In this document: positions 54,922 through 63,079 of the stretch, one piece after another
Layout of the letters: each line of letters starts with the position of its first letter
Position numbering within the stretch: position 1 is the stretch's first letter
Assembly: GCA_904419285.1 (NCBI GenBank)
Contig: CAJFQZ010000001.1
Span: forward strand, 62,001-126,000
Length of the DNA stretch: 64,000 nt
Direction: 5' to 3'
Source: Lachnospiraceae bacterium UBA1818
GTDB lineage: Bacteria > Bacillota > Clostridia > Lachnospirales > Lachnospiraceae
Position numbers and translations under genes: made by a program
The notes under the pieces: generated by a model
Database searches by the model: none
Seen by the model: the letters and a program-made list of their open reading frames with translations, nothing else
What the model was told of the DNA's origin: nothing

Positions 54922-57816
54922 TCAGTCTTTTTCTCCGCCTCCTCTGCAGATCCGACAGGGCAGGAGCATACAGATCCCCGCCAGTCCCGCGAGCAGAAAG
55001 AACGTCCATATAAGAGGATACTGATATTGAAAATAAGACAGCCTCTCTTCCATGTACCTGCGGATCAGGCACAGGATCCCGCTTCCCGCCGTCAGGATGA
55101 GCGCTGCTGTGAGCAGACAGTAGCATCCGCCCTCTGCCAGGAACATCCTCCGTTTCTGCTTTCTGGTCATTCCGATGCTCTCCATGATCTCAAGTTCCCT
55201 CCTCCGTGACAGGATCCCCGTGATCATGACATTAAAGTAATTCGTAAATCCCGCAATCAGAAGCACCACACTGATGCTTCCCAGGATCAGCCGGCTTCCT
55301 CTGATCTGCGCCGCTGCCTCTGCCATCAGGTCTGACCTGCTGATACAGAAGATCCCCGCCTCGCCGGTATCCTCATCAAACCCGGTCCCTGTCATACCGG
55401 CACGCCTCCGGTTCTCCCCGGAGACGATTTCATTGATCTGACTTTTGATCACAGGCTCCTTCTCTTTCTCCACACTCAGTTCCATGTAGAGTGTTTTCTT
55501 CTCCGTGGGGAGCTTCTCAAATCCCTTTTCACTGATCAGAAAATACAAATTGCACTCCGCGCCGTGCCAGGTCTGCCGGATCTTCGGGAAACCCTCCCCC
55601 TGATTGTCAAGATAACCGCTGAGCAGGAATGTATCCGAACTCTTTCCTTCGAAGACGTCCTCATACCCGCCTTCTTCCCGGATCATCCGGTTCCGTTCCA
55701 GAGCCTCTTCTCTTGAGACAAGGCTGGTAAAATACACCGGTTCTCCCACGCTGTCCTCCGCCATCTTTTCCTGCTCCCTGGAGAGTACATGATCATGAAG
55801 GATCAGAACCCCCGTTCCGTTTTCCAGTGAGTCCATATCCACCGGAAGGTCCTCTGCCTCCACATAGTCCTTCAGTTCTCTGATCTCTTCATCGGACAAG
55901 ATCTGGATCACGTTCGGTTCCGGACTTTCGATCCATTCAGTATTTTCGGAATAATCATATCCGATGCTTCCCTTCTCCGGTTCTCCCCCCGACACAACAA
56001 AATTTGGATCCGTCACCAGGGGCCTTATCCCGATTCTGGACATTACAGCATTCATGTACGCCCCTTCCATAATATAAGACTGCTCCCTTTCCACACCGTC
56101 AAGTCCGAGAAGCTGCTCCCTCACCTCTCCGGAAATAGGAGAAAATCCATCATAATCATTGTCATACAGAAGAAAAATATTATCTCCTTCCGTGAGCATG
56201 GGATCCTCTCCAGCGTCACGGGACTGATATTCCCTTCCGTATCCTGATTCCTGGCCCGGATTCCCGAACTGGCCGGCGATCAGGAAATCCGGCCGCTGCT
56301 CGATCACGTGGACATAATCACTGCCGTCCGTGATCACCACTGCCCCGAGAAACGCTTCCGCTCCCAGGAACAGAGACAGCACGGTAAGGACAAACCTGCC
56401 TCTGTACCGCGCCAGGTTCTGCCATGCCATAAACAGGATCTCCATGCCGGCGCTCCGCCGCCTATATCTTCTGACAGGAGCTTTCTTCTCTCTGTTCTTC
56501 CCTTTTTTCCGCCTCTTATGCTCAAGTCCGGTATAGTGCATCGTTTCCGCGCAGGACTCTCTCGCCGCCTTATGGATCACGCCTGCGGAAGCTATGAAAA
56601 GCAGCAGTGCCGCAAAGAGCACGGACACTGCCAGTATCCCCGGCCGGAAGATCTGAAGCCCTTCCGCACCGCCGTACCGGCTCAGGTACTGTTCCCCCAG
56701 TATCCTCGGGAGAAGGAACAGAAGAAGTCCTGCAGACAGAGCTGCCCCGCTGATCACTCCCGGGATCAGCGCACGAAAAAGCTGTCCGTAATAGATCCTG
56801 CGGATCTGCTTCTCTGTGGTCCCGATCACATGGAGAAGCCCCATCTGCCGGACGTCTCCCGCCATGGAGATCTGCATCACGTTATGGATCAGGAAGAACA
56901 TCCCGCTCAGGATCACCAGGGAGCCGAACGCAGCCATTCCATACCCGCCCATCATCTCATTGACCGCCTCATAGGCATAAGTATCCGATACAGTGATCTT
57001 CTGGGCAGAATCTTTCATGGGCACGTCCGCGTACATCCGCTCTTCCGCCTCACGCCAGTCCATCCCGTCCGACTGCCGGAAAAGAATATCCGCCTCCGCA
57101 TCCACATTGAATCCCCAGTCCTCCAGCTTCGCCCGGGAGATATATCCCGGAGAGACCTCTTCTGTATCCTCCGAATAATCTGTAAACCAGCCGCTGAGGC
57201 GAAAGGTCTCCGTCTCCGTCCGGAACAGCCCGATAAATACCTTCAGGTCAATCTGCATTCCCTGCTCCGGTCTGTCGATCCCCAGCGCTTTCAGAGACCG
57301 GAGCGAGAGCATGATCTCCTGCTCCTGTTCCGGATAAGCGCCCTGGATGTCTGTATAGGCGGGAACTGCCATCTCCTCCCATGCGTCCCCATCCATCCAC
57401 CGGACAACGCATACGGTCTCCGGTTCCTCTGACGACCTGTTTCCCGATGACAGCTCACCGGCTTCCGAGGACATGTCTCCCCCTTCTGGTGTCTCTGCCC
57501 TTTCTTCCGCTTCCCCCACGGTCACGCTTCTCCCGGCTCTGCTTATATATCCCAGCGTCCGCACTTTGGCAAACTGTGCACTGTCCGCGCCTGCGATCAT
57601 TCCCGACGCCGCTGTCCCTGCTTTCCTGGCTGACCGGATGTATTCTGCCCGTATCCTGCCGTAGGAGATCCCGAATATTATGGTCAGCGTCACAATACTT
57701 AAAGCCACCGCTCCCAGAAGGATCCGATTCCTTCCTCTGTTGCACCGGGCGTATTTCGCAGAGAGCATCCGGATCACAGAGCCGTTGTCATTGGGAGTAA
57801 ACTTTTTCTCTCTCAT
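54922..57816 (-). CDS. FtsX-type ABC transporter permease, double-domain
   Basis: A 964-residue membrane protein. First membrane segment at about 33-53, large extracytoplasmic region, FtsX module 1 (about 290-430, with GDVRQMGLLHVIGTTEKQIRR), a membrane segment near 465-495, second extracytoplasmic region (about 500-820), and FtsX module 2 (about 830-955, with RRRELEIMESIGMTRKQKRRM). Such double FtsX proteins work as antimicrobial-peptide sensors/detoxifiers, lipid or lipoprotein extractors. It starts four bases inside the ATPase gene's end and belongs with the two-component system upstream. Confidence 0.9.
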   Translation of the reverse strand: MREKKFTPNDNGSVIRMLSAKYARCNRGRNRILLGAVALSIVTLTIIFGISYGRIRAEYIRSARKAGTAASGMIAGADSAQFAKVRTLGYISRAGRSVTVGEAEERAETPEGGDMSSEAGELSSGNRSSEEPETVCVVRWMDGDAWEEMAVPAYTDIQGAYPEQEQEIMLSLRSLKALGIDRPEQGMQIDLKVFIGLFRTETETFRLSGWFTDYSEDTEEVSPGYISRAKLEDWGFNVDAEADILFRQSDGMDWREAEERMYADVPMKDSAQKITVSDTYAYEAVNEMMGGYGMAAFGSLVILSGMFFLIHNVMQISMAGDVRQMGLLHVIGTTEKQIRRIYYGQLFRALIPGVISGAALSAGLLLFLLPRILGEQYLSRYGGAEGLQIFRPGILAVSVLFAALLLFIASAGVIHKAARESCAETMHYTGLEHKRRKKGKNREKKAPVRRYRRRSAGMEILFMAWQNLARYRGRFVLTVLSLFLGAEAFLGAVVITDGSDYVHVIEQRPDFLIAGQFGNPGQESGYGREYQSRDAGEDPMLTEGDNIFLLYDNDYDGFSPISGEVREQLLGLDGVEREQSYIMEGAYMNAVMSRIGIRPLVTDPNFVVSGGEPEKGSIGYDYSENTEWIESPEPNVIQILSDEEIRELKDYVEAEDLPVDMDSLENGTGVLILHDHVLSREQEKMAEDSVGEPVYFTSLVSREEALERNRMIREEGGYEDVFEGKSSDTFLLSGYLDNQGEGFPKIRQTWHGAECNLYFLISEKGFEKLPTEKKTLYMELSVEKEKEPVIKSQINEIVSGENRRRAGMTGTGFDEDTGEAGIFCISRSDLMAEAAAQIRGSRLILGSISVVLLIAGFTNYFNVMITGILSRRRELEIMESIGMTRKQKRRMFLAEGGCYCLLTAALILTAGSGILCLIRRYMEERLSYFQYQYPLIWTFFLLAGLAGICMLLPCRICRGGGEKD

Positions 57817-58610
57817 AAGACCTGCTCCTTCCCCGGCATATCCATGCTGTGCCCGCCGCTATGTCCATCGCGGTCCCCGCCGTTATGACCGGCACTATGT
57901 CCGTCACTGTGTCCATCGCTGTGTGCGCTGTCATATCCGCCTCTGTGCCCGCAGATCCGCCCGTCCTCAAGCCGGATGATCCGGTCCGCTGTCTGCGCCA
58001 CTGCTTCCTGATGAGTCACCACCAGAACGGTCTGATGGAATCTCTGCGCACAGGACTTCAGAAGCCCTGCCACCTCCATGCCGGTGACCGAATCCAGATT
58101 CCCTGTCGGCTCGTCACAGAGAAGGATCGCCGGTTTCACCAAAAGGGCACGGGCAATCGCTGCACGCTGCTGCTGTCCTCCCGACAGAGTCTCCGGCAGA
58201 CGCTCCATCTTGTCGTCAAGTCCCAGAAGAGAAACGATCTCCTCCAGAAATTCTCCGTCAATCTCCGCCCCGTCCAGACGCAGCGGGAGCACGATATTCT
58301 CATACACGCTCAGCACCGGGACAAGATTGTACTGCTGAAAGACAAAGCCGATATTCCTTCTCCGGAAGATGGTCCGCTCCTCCTTATCCATGTCTTTCAG
58401 ACTGCTGCCCCTGATCCATACGCCGCCGGATGTCGGGACGTCCAGCCCTCCGAGAAGATTGAGAAGCGTCGTCTTGCCGCTGCCGGAAGTTCCGACGATC
58501 GCCAGGAACTCTCCGTCCTGTGCAGACAGAGACACCCCGTCCAGAGCATGTACCTCATAGGTATCCGTGATATAATATTTCTTCAGATTTACCGCTTTTA
58601 CCATTTCCAT
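57813..58610 (-). CDS. MacB/LolD-type ABC ATPase with a His-rich tail
   Basis: A 265-residue ATPase: Walker A GTSGSGKTTLL, Q-loop FQQYNLVPVLSVYENI, signature LSGGQQQR, Walker B ILLCDEPTGNLD, H-loop VVTHQEAVAQ. The canonical domain ends near residue 220; a tail of about 45 residues follows that is built of Gly/His/Asp/Ser repeats (DGHSDGHSAGHNGG-like, eight or more His). The tail may bind a metal or heme, or be a repeat-expansion by-product. Start at 58610 with AGGAGG eight bases upstream. Confidence 0.92.
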   Translation of the reverse strand: MEMVKAVNLKKYYITDTYEVHALDGVSLSAQDGEFLAIVGTSGSGKTTLLNLLGGLDVPTSGGVWIRGSSLKDMDKEERTIFRRRNIGFVFQQYNLVPVLSVYENIVLPLRLDGAEIDGEFLEEIVSLLGLDDKMERLPETLSGGQQQRAAIARALLVKPAILLCDEPTGNLDSVTGMEVAGLLKSCAQRFHQTVLVVTHQEAVAQTADRIIRLEDGRICGHRGGYDSAHSDGHSDGHSAGHNGGDRDGHSGGHSMDMPGKEQVL

Positions 58611-58630
58611 AGTGACTGCCTCCTGTTCTG

Positions 58631-58668
58631 AAAGTAAAAAGCAAAAGCGGATTCTTACGATCCGCCTT
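58631..58668 (-). terminator. Terminator between the histidine kinase and ABC genes
   Basis: On the minus strand GGCGGAT (from about 58666) pairs with ATCCGC (58647-58652) and is followed by TTTTGCTTTTT. It lies immediately after the kinase gene and upstream of the ATPase RBS, so the ABC genes may use readthrough or a separate promoter. Confidence 0.75.
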
Positions 58669-58681
58669 TTCTGCTTTGCGC

Positions 58682-59668
58682 TCAGTATACAGGACATTTC
58701 TGACAATCTTCTGACAGCCCCGTATCTTTTTTATTTTTCGGAATGCTGATCTCCATCTGAAGTCCCGGCTCCATCCGTTTTGCAAGGAGGAATCCTCCGT
58801 GCCGGCTCACGATCTCCCGCGCAAGATAAAGCCCGATCCCGAAGCCCGCCTGGGTGGTGACCCGGTTTCCGCGGTAGAATCTGCGGAAGATCTGATTTTC
58901 CTCCCCGGGATCAATGCCAAGTCCGAAGTCCCGCACCCGGATCTTCGCGAACATTTCATTCTCCAGTACGGACAGCATGATCCGCCCTCCGGGCACGCTG
59001 TACTTTACTGCATTGTCCAGGATATTGCAGACTGCTTCCCCCAGCCAGTTGGCGTCATGGGAACAGACTGCTTTTTCCGGAAATGAGATTTCCAGACAGA
59101 TCTGCTTCTCCTCCGCCCGGCTCTGGATCTGTCCCAGCACGTTCTTCACAGTCCCAAGAAGATCCGTCTCCTCCTTCCGGATCTGGATGATCCCCTGTTC
59201 CAGCCTGGACATCTTGATGAAGCTCTCTGTCAGGAAATTCAGCTTTCGCCCGCTCTCCTCCAGAGCAGCTGTATAATCGAGCAGCTGCTCTGTCCGTATC
59301 CGCTTCTCTCTGTCTGCTTCCATCCGCTCCTTAAGAAGACCGGTATAGGTCTCCAGATTGGCAAGGGGCGTGCGCATCTGGTGGGCGATCTCCGAGATCA
59401 GCTTCTGGATCTCATCCCTGCTTTTCTCCGCCTCATCCGCCCTTCCCTGGAGCATCTCCTGCACCCGCACGAGCTGATGCTCGATCCTTCCGTACAGAGT
59501 CTCTTCCCCGGAAGCCGAAGCCTGCAGAGTCTGCCCGTTCATGATATCCTCTGCTGTTTTTTCGATCTCTTTGAGTTCCTGCGTTCTCTGTCTTCTCTGG
59601 ATCCGGTACATGACACCGGCGCCGATTCCCAGCCCTGCCGCCACCGCGGCAGTTATCTCAATCACCAT
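58682..59668 (-). CDS. Sensor histidine kinase
   Basis: A 328-residue kinase with a single N-terminal membrane helix (about 3-23) and practically no extracytoplasmic domain. HisKA H-box ISEIAHQMRTPLANLETY (phospho-His near 95), N-box EAVCNILDNAVKYS, G1 DFGLGIDPG, and G2 GFGIGLYLA. A tiny membrane anchor suggests sensing through a partner protein, such as the nearby FtsX transporter. The gene follows the response regulator by 3 bases. Confidence 0.92.
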   Translation of the reverse strand: MVIEITAAVAAGLGIGAGVMYRIQRRQRTQELKEIEKTAEDIMNGQTLQASASGEETLYGRIEHQLVRVQEMLQGRADEAEKSRDEIQKLISEIAHQMRTPLANLETYTGLLKERMEADREKRIRTEQLLDYTAALEESGRKLNFLTESFIKMSRLEQGIIQIRKEETDLLGTVKNVLGQIQSRAEEKQICLEISFPEKAVCSHDANWLGEAVCNILDNAVKYSVPGGRIMLSVLENEMFAKIRVRDFGLGIDPGEENQIFRRFYRGNRVTTQAGFGIGLYLAREIVSRHGGFLLAKRMEPGLQMEISIPKNKKDTGLSEDCQKCPVY

Positions 59669-59671
59669 TTC

Positions 59672-60352
59672 TTACTCTCCCATCCGGTACCCCAGCCCGA
59701 AGACGTTTCTGATATAGACCGGCCGGCTCATATCCGGCTCGATCTTCTTCCTCAGACGGCGGATCGTCACACTGACCGTATTCTCTGATACAAACTCTCC
59801 GTCCAGACCCCAGACCGCCTGCAGAAGATTGTCCATGGTCAGCACCTGCCCCTGATTTCTCATAAAATATTCCAGAAGCCGGTATTCCTTCGCCGTCAGA
59901 CTGATCTCATTTCCTCCGAGGAGTACCTGCTTTCTCCCCGGATACAGTTCCAGATCCCGGCAGACAAGGATGCTGCCCTCGCTGTTCCTCCTCAGGACGA
60001 CCTCGATCCGCTTCAGCAGCACTTTCATGGAGAAGGGCTTGACCACATAGTCCTCCGCCCCCACGTCAAAGGCGGTGAGCATGTCTCTCTCCTCATCTCT
60101 CGCCGTCAGGAAGACCGCCGGCGTGCTCCTCTTCTGAAGTTCCTCACTCTCTCTGCGCAGCTGCTGATACATCCGGACGCCGTCTCCGTCTGGAAGTCCG
60201 ATGTCGATCAGAAGGAGGTCCTCCTTCCCGTCAAACTTACTGAGGGCCTCCTTCTTTGTGCGGGCGCATACCGTGTCATAGCCTGCGTCCCGGAGGGCGA
60301 TCTCCAGCGCCTGATTTAACAGTCTGTCGTCTTCAATGATCCCGATCCGCAT
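59672..60352 (-). CDS. OmpR-family response regulator
   Basis: A 226-residue regulator: receiver domain (IIEDDRLLNQALEIAL; phospho-Asp in LLLIDIGLPDGDG near 51; Lys in VVKPFSMKVL near 101) and a winged-helix DNA-binding domain (SLTAKEYRLLEYFMRNQG; VSVTIRRLRKKIE). Partner of the histidine kinase directly downstream. Its start lies inside the end of the cobA-hemD gene (37-base overlap), so the genes are linked in translation. Target promoters are unknown; the ABC genes are the first candidates. Confidence 0.94.
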   Translation of the reverse strand: MRIGIIEDDRLLNQALEIALRDAGYDTVCARTKKEALSKFDGKEDLLLIDIGLPDGDGVRMYQQLRRESEELQKRSTPAVFLTARDEERDMLTAFDVGAEDYVVKPFSMKVLLKRIEVVLRRNSEGSILVCRDLELYPGRKQVLLGGNEISLTAKEYRLLEYFMRNQGQVLTMDNLLQAVWGLDGEFVSENTVSVTIRRLRKKIEPDMSRPVYIRNVFGLGYRMGE

Positions 60353-61986
60353 TTTCCATCACCTGCCTCATATACAGCCCTGCTCCCGGCTCTGCCTGCA
60401 GCTCCGTCATCCGTTTCCTTTCCGGACCTGCTGCCTCCTCTGCCAAAGAGCTCCGTGATCTTCTCCACCATAGCGTCCATGGAAGCTTCTTCTGCGATCT
60501 CAATCTGCATTCCGTACTTTTCTGCCTGACGCGCAGTCTGCTCCCCAATGCACACAGCGCGGACGCAGCTGTAATCCATCTCTCCCACTGCCCCGGCAAA
60601 TCCTCTCACTGTAGAGCCGCTGGTAAATGTCACCGCGTCGATCCCGCCATTTTCCAGCATCTCCCTGACCTGCTCTCTCAACAGAGGATTCACCTCGCAG
60701 ACAGTGCGGTACAGAGAGATATCCTCGACTGTGAGCCCTGCCGCAGTCAGCGGCGGAATCAGATCCTCCGATCCCTGCTCTGCTCTGGCGATCAGGATAT
60801 GGCTGCCCTTCCCTGCCTTCGCCGACAGCTCTCTGCCCAGCTCTGCCGCACTGTATACCCCGGGCACAAGGTCCGGGAAGATCCCCCGCTCCGCAAGCGC
60901 TCTGCCCGTGGCGGATCCGATCGCTGCAATCTTTGTCTCACCCGGACCGCAGAACAGCTTCCGCAGATCCATCCGCAGCTCTGCGAGCTGTTCAAAGAAG
61001 ACGGATACTCCGATGGGGCTGGTAAACACGAGCCATTTTTCTCCGCTTTTGAGACAGAACCGCTCCAGAGCATCCTGCAGAACAGGGTTCGGAGAGATCG
61101 GTTCCGTGCGGATCGCCGGCATCTCGATCACCTGAGCCCCAAGATCGCGCAGACGCCCCGCAAGAGAAGAAATATTCTGTCTGGGGCGGGTGAGAAGGAA
61201 CCTGCGGCCGCCTAAGATCCGGTCTTCCGCCCAGTGAAGTTCCCCCGCAAGAGCACATACTTTTCCTGCTACGATGATCGCCGGCGTGCCGATCCCTGCC
61301 TGATCCGACTTTTCTTTCAGTGTTCCCACCGTGGCTGTCACCCGTCTCTGCCCCGCGGTCGTTCCCCGCTCCAGCACTGCGGCCGGCGTCTGCGGATCCA
61401 TCCCTGCTTCCATGAGACCGTTCAGTATCTTCTCCATGGACGCCACGCTCATGAGGAACACCAGCGTCCCGTTCAGCTTTACAAGCGAAGCAAAATCGAT
61501 GTTCAGCGTTCCGTCCTTTCGCGCATGCCCGGTGATGACATGGAAGGAAGATGTATGATCCCGGTGAGTGACAGGGATTCCCGCGTAGGCAGGCACCGCC
61601 ACGGAGGATGTGATCCCCGGCACGACCTCAAAGGGAATCCCTGCCTCCTTGAGGACTTCCAGTTCCTCTCCGCCTCTTCCGAACACGAACGGATCACCGC
61701 CCTTCAGGCGCAGCACCCGCTTTCCCTTCTCAGCCTCCCGCACAAGGATATGGTTGATCTCTTCCTGGGGAACAGGGTGGTTCCCCGCATGCTTTCCCAC
61801 ATAGATGGCCTCTTTTTCCGCAGGAATGCTGCTTAAGATCTCAGGGCTGATAAGCGCGTCGTAGACGATCACATCCGCTGTCTCCATCAGCTCCGCTGTT
61901 TTGACTGTGAGAAGTCCTTCGTCTCCGGGTCCTGCACCGGCGAGCCAGACCTTTCCTGTTTTATGATCTGAATTTTGTTTTATCAT
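60316..61986 (-). CDS. cobA-hemD: Uroporphyrinogen-III methyltransferase / uroporphyrinogen-III synthase fusion
   Basis: A 556-residue fusion making uroporphyrinogen III and methylating it to precorrin-2 for siroheme and cobalamin. Domain 1 (about 10-245): CobA/SUMT with VWLAGAGPGDEGLLTVKTAE, KGGDPFVFGRGGEE and VPGITSSVAVPAYAGIPVTH. Domain 2 (about 265-505): HemD with LLTRPRQNISSLAGRLRDLG, VFTSPIGVSVFFEQL, IGSATGRALAERG and TFTSGSTVRGFA. The last 40 residues are Gly/Arg/Ser-rich and run over the response-regulator start, so they are probably a late extension. Start at 61986 chosen for GGGGAAG. Confidence 0.95.
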   Translation of the reverse strand: MIKQNSDHKTGKVWLAGAGPGDEGLLTVKTAELMETADVIVYDALISPEILSSIPAEKEAIYVGKHAGNHPVPQEEINHILVREAEKGKRVLRLKGGDPFVFGRGGEELEVLKEAGIPFEVVPGITSSVAVPAYAGIPVTHRDHTSSFHVITGHARKDGTLNIDFASLVKLNGTLVFLMSVASMEKILNGLMEAGMDPQTPAAVLERGTTAGQRRVTATVGTLKEKSDQAGIGTPAIIVAGKVCALAGELHWAEDRILGGRRFLLTRPRQNISSLAGRLRDLGAQVIEMPAIRTEPISPNPVLQDALERFCLKSGEKWLVFTSPIGVSVFFEQLAELRMDLRKLFCGPGETKIAAIGSATGRALAERGIFPDLVPGVYSAAELGRELSAKAGKGSHILIARAEQGSEDLIPPLTAAGLTVEDISLYRTVCEVNPLLREQVREMLENGGIDAVTFTSGSTVRGFAGAVGEMDYSCVRAVCIGEQTARQAEKYGMQIEIAEEASMDAMVEKITELFGRGGSRSGKETDDGAAGRAGSRAVYEAGDGKCGSGSLKTTDC

Positions 61987-62149
61987 GTATTCTTCCCCAT
62001 TATTCTCTGATTTTGCGGCAGCATGATGCCTGACGTACATTATAGCATTAATTATTTCCCTGGGGAAGAAGCTTTAATTATTCACCTGTTGTAACTGTTC
62101 ACACCACCTGTTTACATCTAATTGATGTCCAGAGAATATGTATCGCTGT

Positions 62150-62171
62150 TGTACGTACATCTGTGTATAAT
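62150..62171 (+). promoter_or_regulatory. Putative promoter and operator of the antitoxin gene
   Basis: A perfect 10-bp palindrome TGTACGTACA (62150-62159) lies just before a -10-like TATAAT (62166-62171); no good -35 is present. RelB-type antitoxins commonly bind palindromes at this place. The RBS AAAGGAGAG follows. Confidence 0.5.
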
Positions 62172-62209
62172 AATAAAAAAGGTTTGCACGAGAAAGGAGA
62201 GTTGCTATT

Positions 62210-62515
62210 ATGGCAAAATCAACAAATTTATATGCGAGAATAGAACCAGAAGTCAAAGAGCAGGCAGAAAAGATCCTCTCTGCACTTGGGATTCCTTCTT
62301 CCAGCGCTATCAATATGTTTTATAAACAGATTATTTTACAGAGGGGTCTTCCCTTTGAAGTAAAAATACCAGACAGGACCTCGGTGGATATAAGTGCACT
62401 GGAAACAGAAGAACTTCATGCAGAACTGGAGAAAAGGTATGCGGATATGAAAGCAGGGCGAACCAAAGATGCCAAAACTGTTTTTGCTGATATTCGCAAA
62501 AATTATGGCTTATGA
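62210..62515 (+). CDS. RelB/DinJ-family antitoxin
   Basis: A 101-residue type II antitoxin. The N-terminal ribbon-helix-helix reads KSTNLYARIEPEVKEQAEKI, then LSALGIPSSSAINMFYKQII; the C-terminal half (VKIPDRTSVDISALETEELH and KTVFADIRKNYGL) would wrap the toxin. It overlaps the toxin frame by four bases (ATGA), the usual pairing. The local sequence is more A+T-rich than its surroundings, consistent with recent acquisition. Confidence 0.92.
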   Translation: MAKSTNLYARIEPEVKEQAEKILSALGIPSSSAINMFYKQIILQRGLPFEVKIPDRTSVDISALETEELHAELEKRYADMKAGRTKDAKTVFADIRKNYGL

Positions 62516-62670
62516 TTTTCAAAGTAGTAATATCAGCGCAGGCTGAGGACGATTTGCGGAATATATTTGAATATATTGCTTTTGAACTTTTATCACCGGA
62601 AAATGCGGCAAAGCAACTGGCACGGCTGGAGAAGCAGATATGCACTCATATCAGCGGCTTGGTACAATAG
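62512..62670 (+). pseudogene. Truncated RelE/ParE-family toxin
   Basis: A 52-codon frame starting MIFKVVISAQAEDDLRNIFE, then YIAFELLSPENAAKQLARLE, a typical ParE/RelE N-terminus and first helices. Family members are about 90-105 residues, and the beta-sheet with the catalytic or binding residues is missing; the frame ends SGLVQ-stop shortly after. Downstream sequence did not obviously continue the family in another frame, so a 3' deletion is likely. An inactive toxin would leave the antitoxin as an orphan. Confidence 0.8.
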
Positions 62671-62705
62671 AGGAAGATAATACGTAAGATAATACGCAAG
62701 TAAAT

Positions 62706-62751
62706 GGAGATATTTCCCGTTCAAAACCCGCTCCGTCCGGGAAACATCTCC
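62706..62751. repeat. Hairpin between the toxin remnant and the small membrane protein
   Basis: GGAGATATTTCCCG (62706-62719) pairs with CGGGAAACATCTCC (62738-62751), one mismatch. On the minus strand it follows the small membrane-protein gene but only a weak ATTTAC follows; as a terminator it would be weak. A twofold AGATAATACG repeat lies just before it (62675-62700). Confidence 0.55.
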
Positions 62752-62775
62752 AAAAAATCTTTTCCACACAGGATT

Positions 62776-62946
62776 CTACCGCCGGTAAGACCTGTACCAG
62801 AGTACAAAGAAGCAGATGATCAGCGCCGCTACGACCGCGGCAAGGATAACCGTAAACCACAGGGGCTCTTCTTCCTCTGTATGGCGCAGTATAGAAAGCA
62901 GAAATGCTCCCAGCCCGGTGAGCTGTTCCACTTCTCTGATATTCAT
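62776..62946 (-). CDS. Small single-pass membrane protein (56 aa)
   Basis: A 56-residue open frame with an AGGAAAGG RBS directly upstream. It starts MNIREVEQLTG, very like the first helix of MerR-type DNA-binding domains, then goes through a short acidic segment (RHTEEEEPLW) to a strong membrane helix (FTVILAAVVAALIICFFVLW) and a basic end (YRSYRR). It could be a MerR remnant joined to a membrane helix or a genuine small membrane protein. Function unknown. Confidence 0.6.
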   Translation of the reverse strand: MNIREVEQLTGLGAFLLSILRHTEEEEPLWFTVILAAVVAALIICFFVLWYRSYRR

Positions 62947-63079
62947 AGTCCTTTCCTCTCTTTCTGATTCTGACTGGATTTTACACCTTCAAGCCGCTTG
63001 AAGGTCAAGCAGTCTGCAAAGAATATTCTATTTTCAGTCATACAGAGAAAGAACTATAAAGCATGACAAGGCTTTCACT

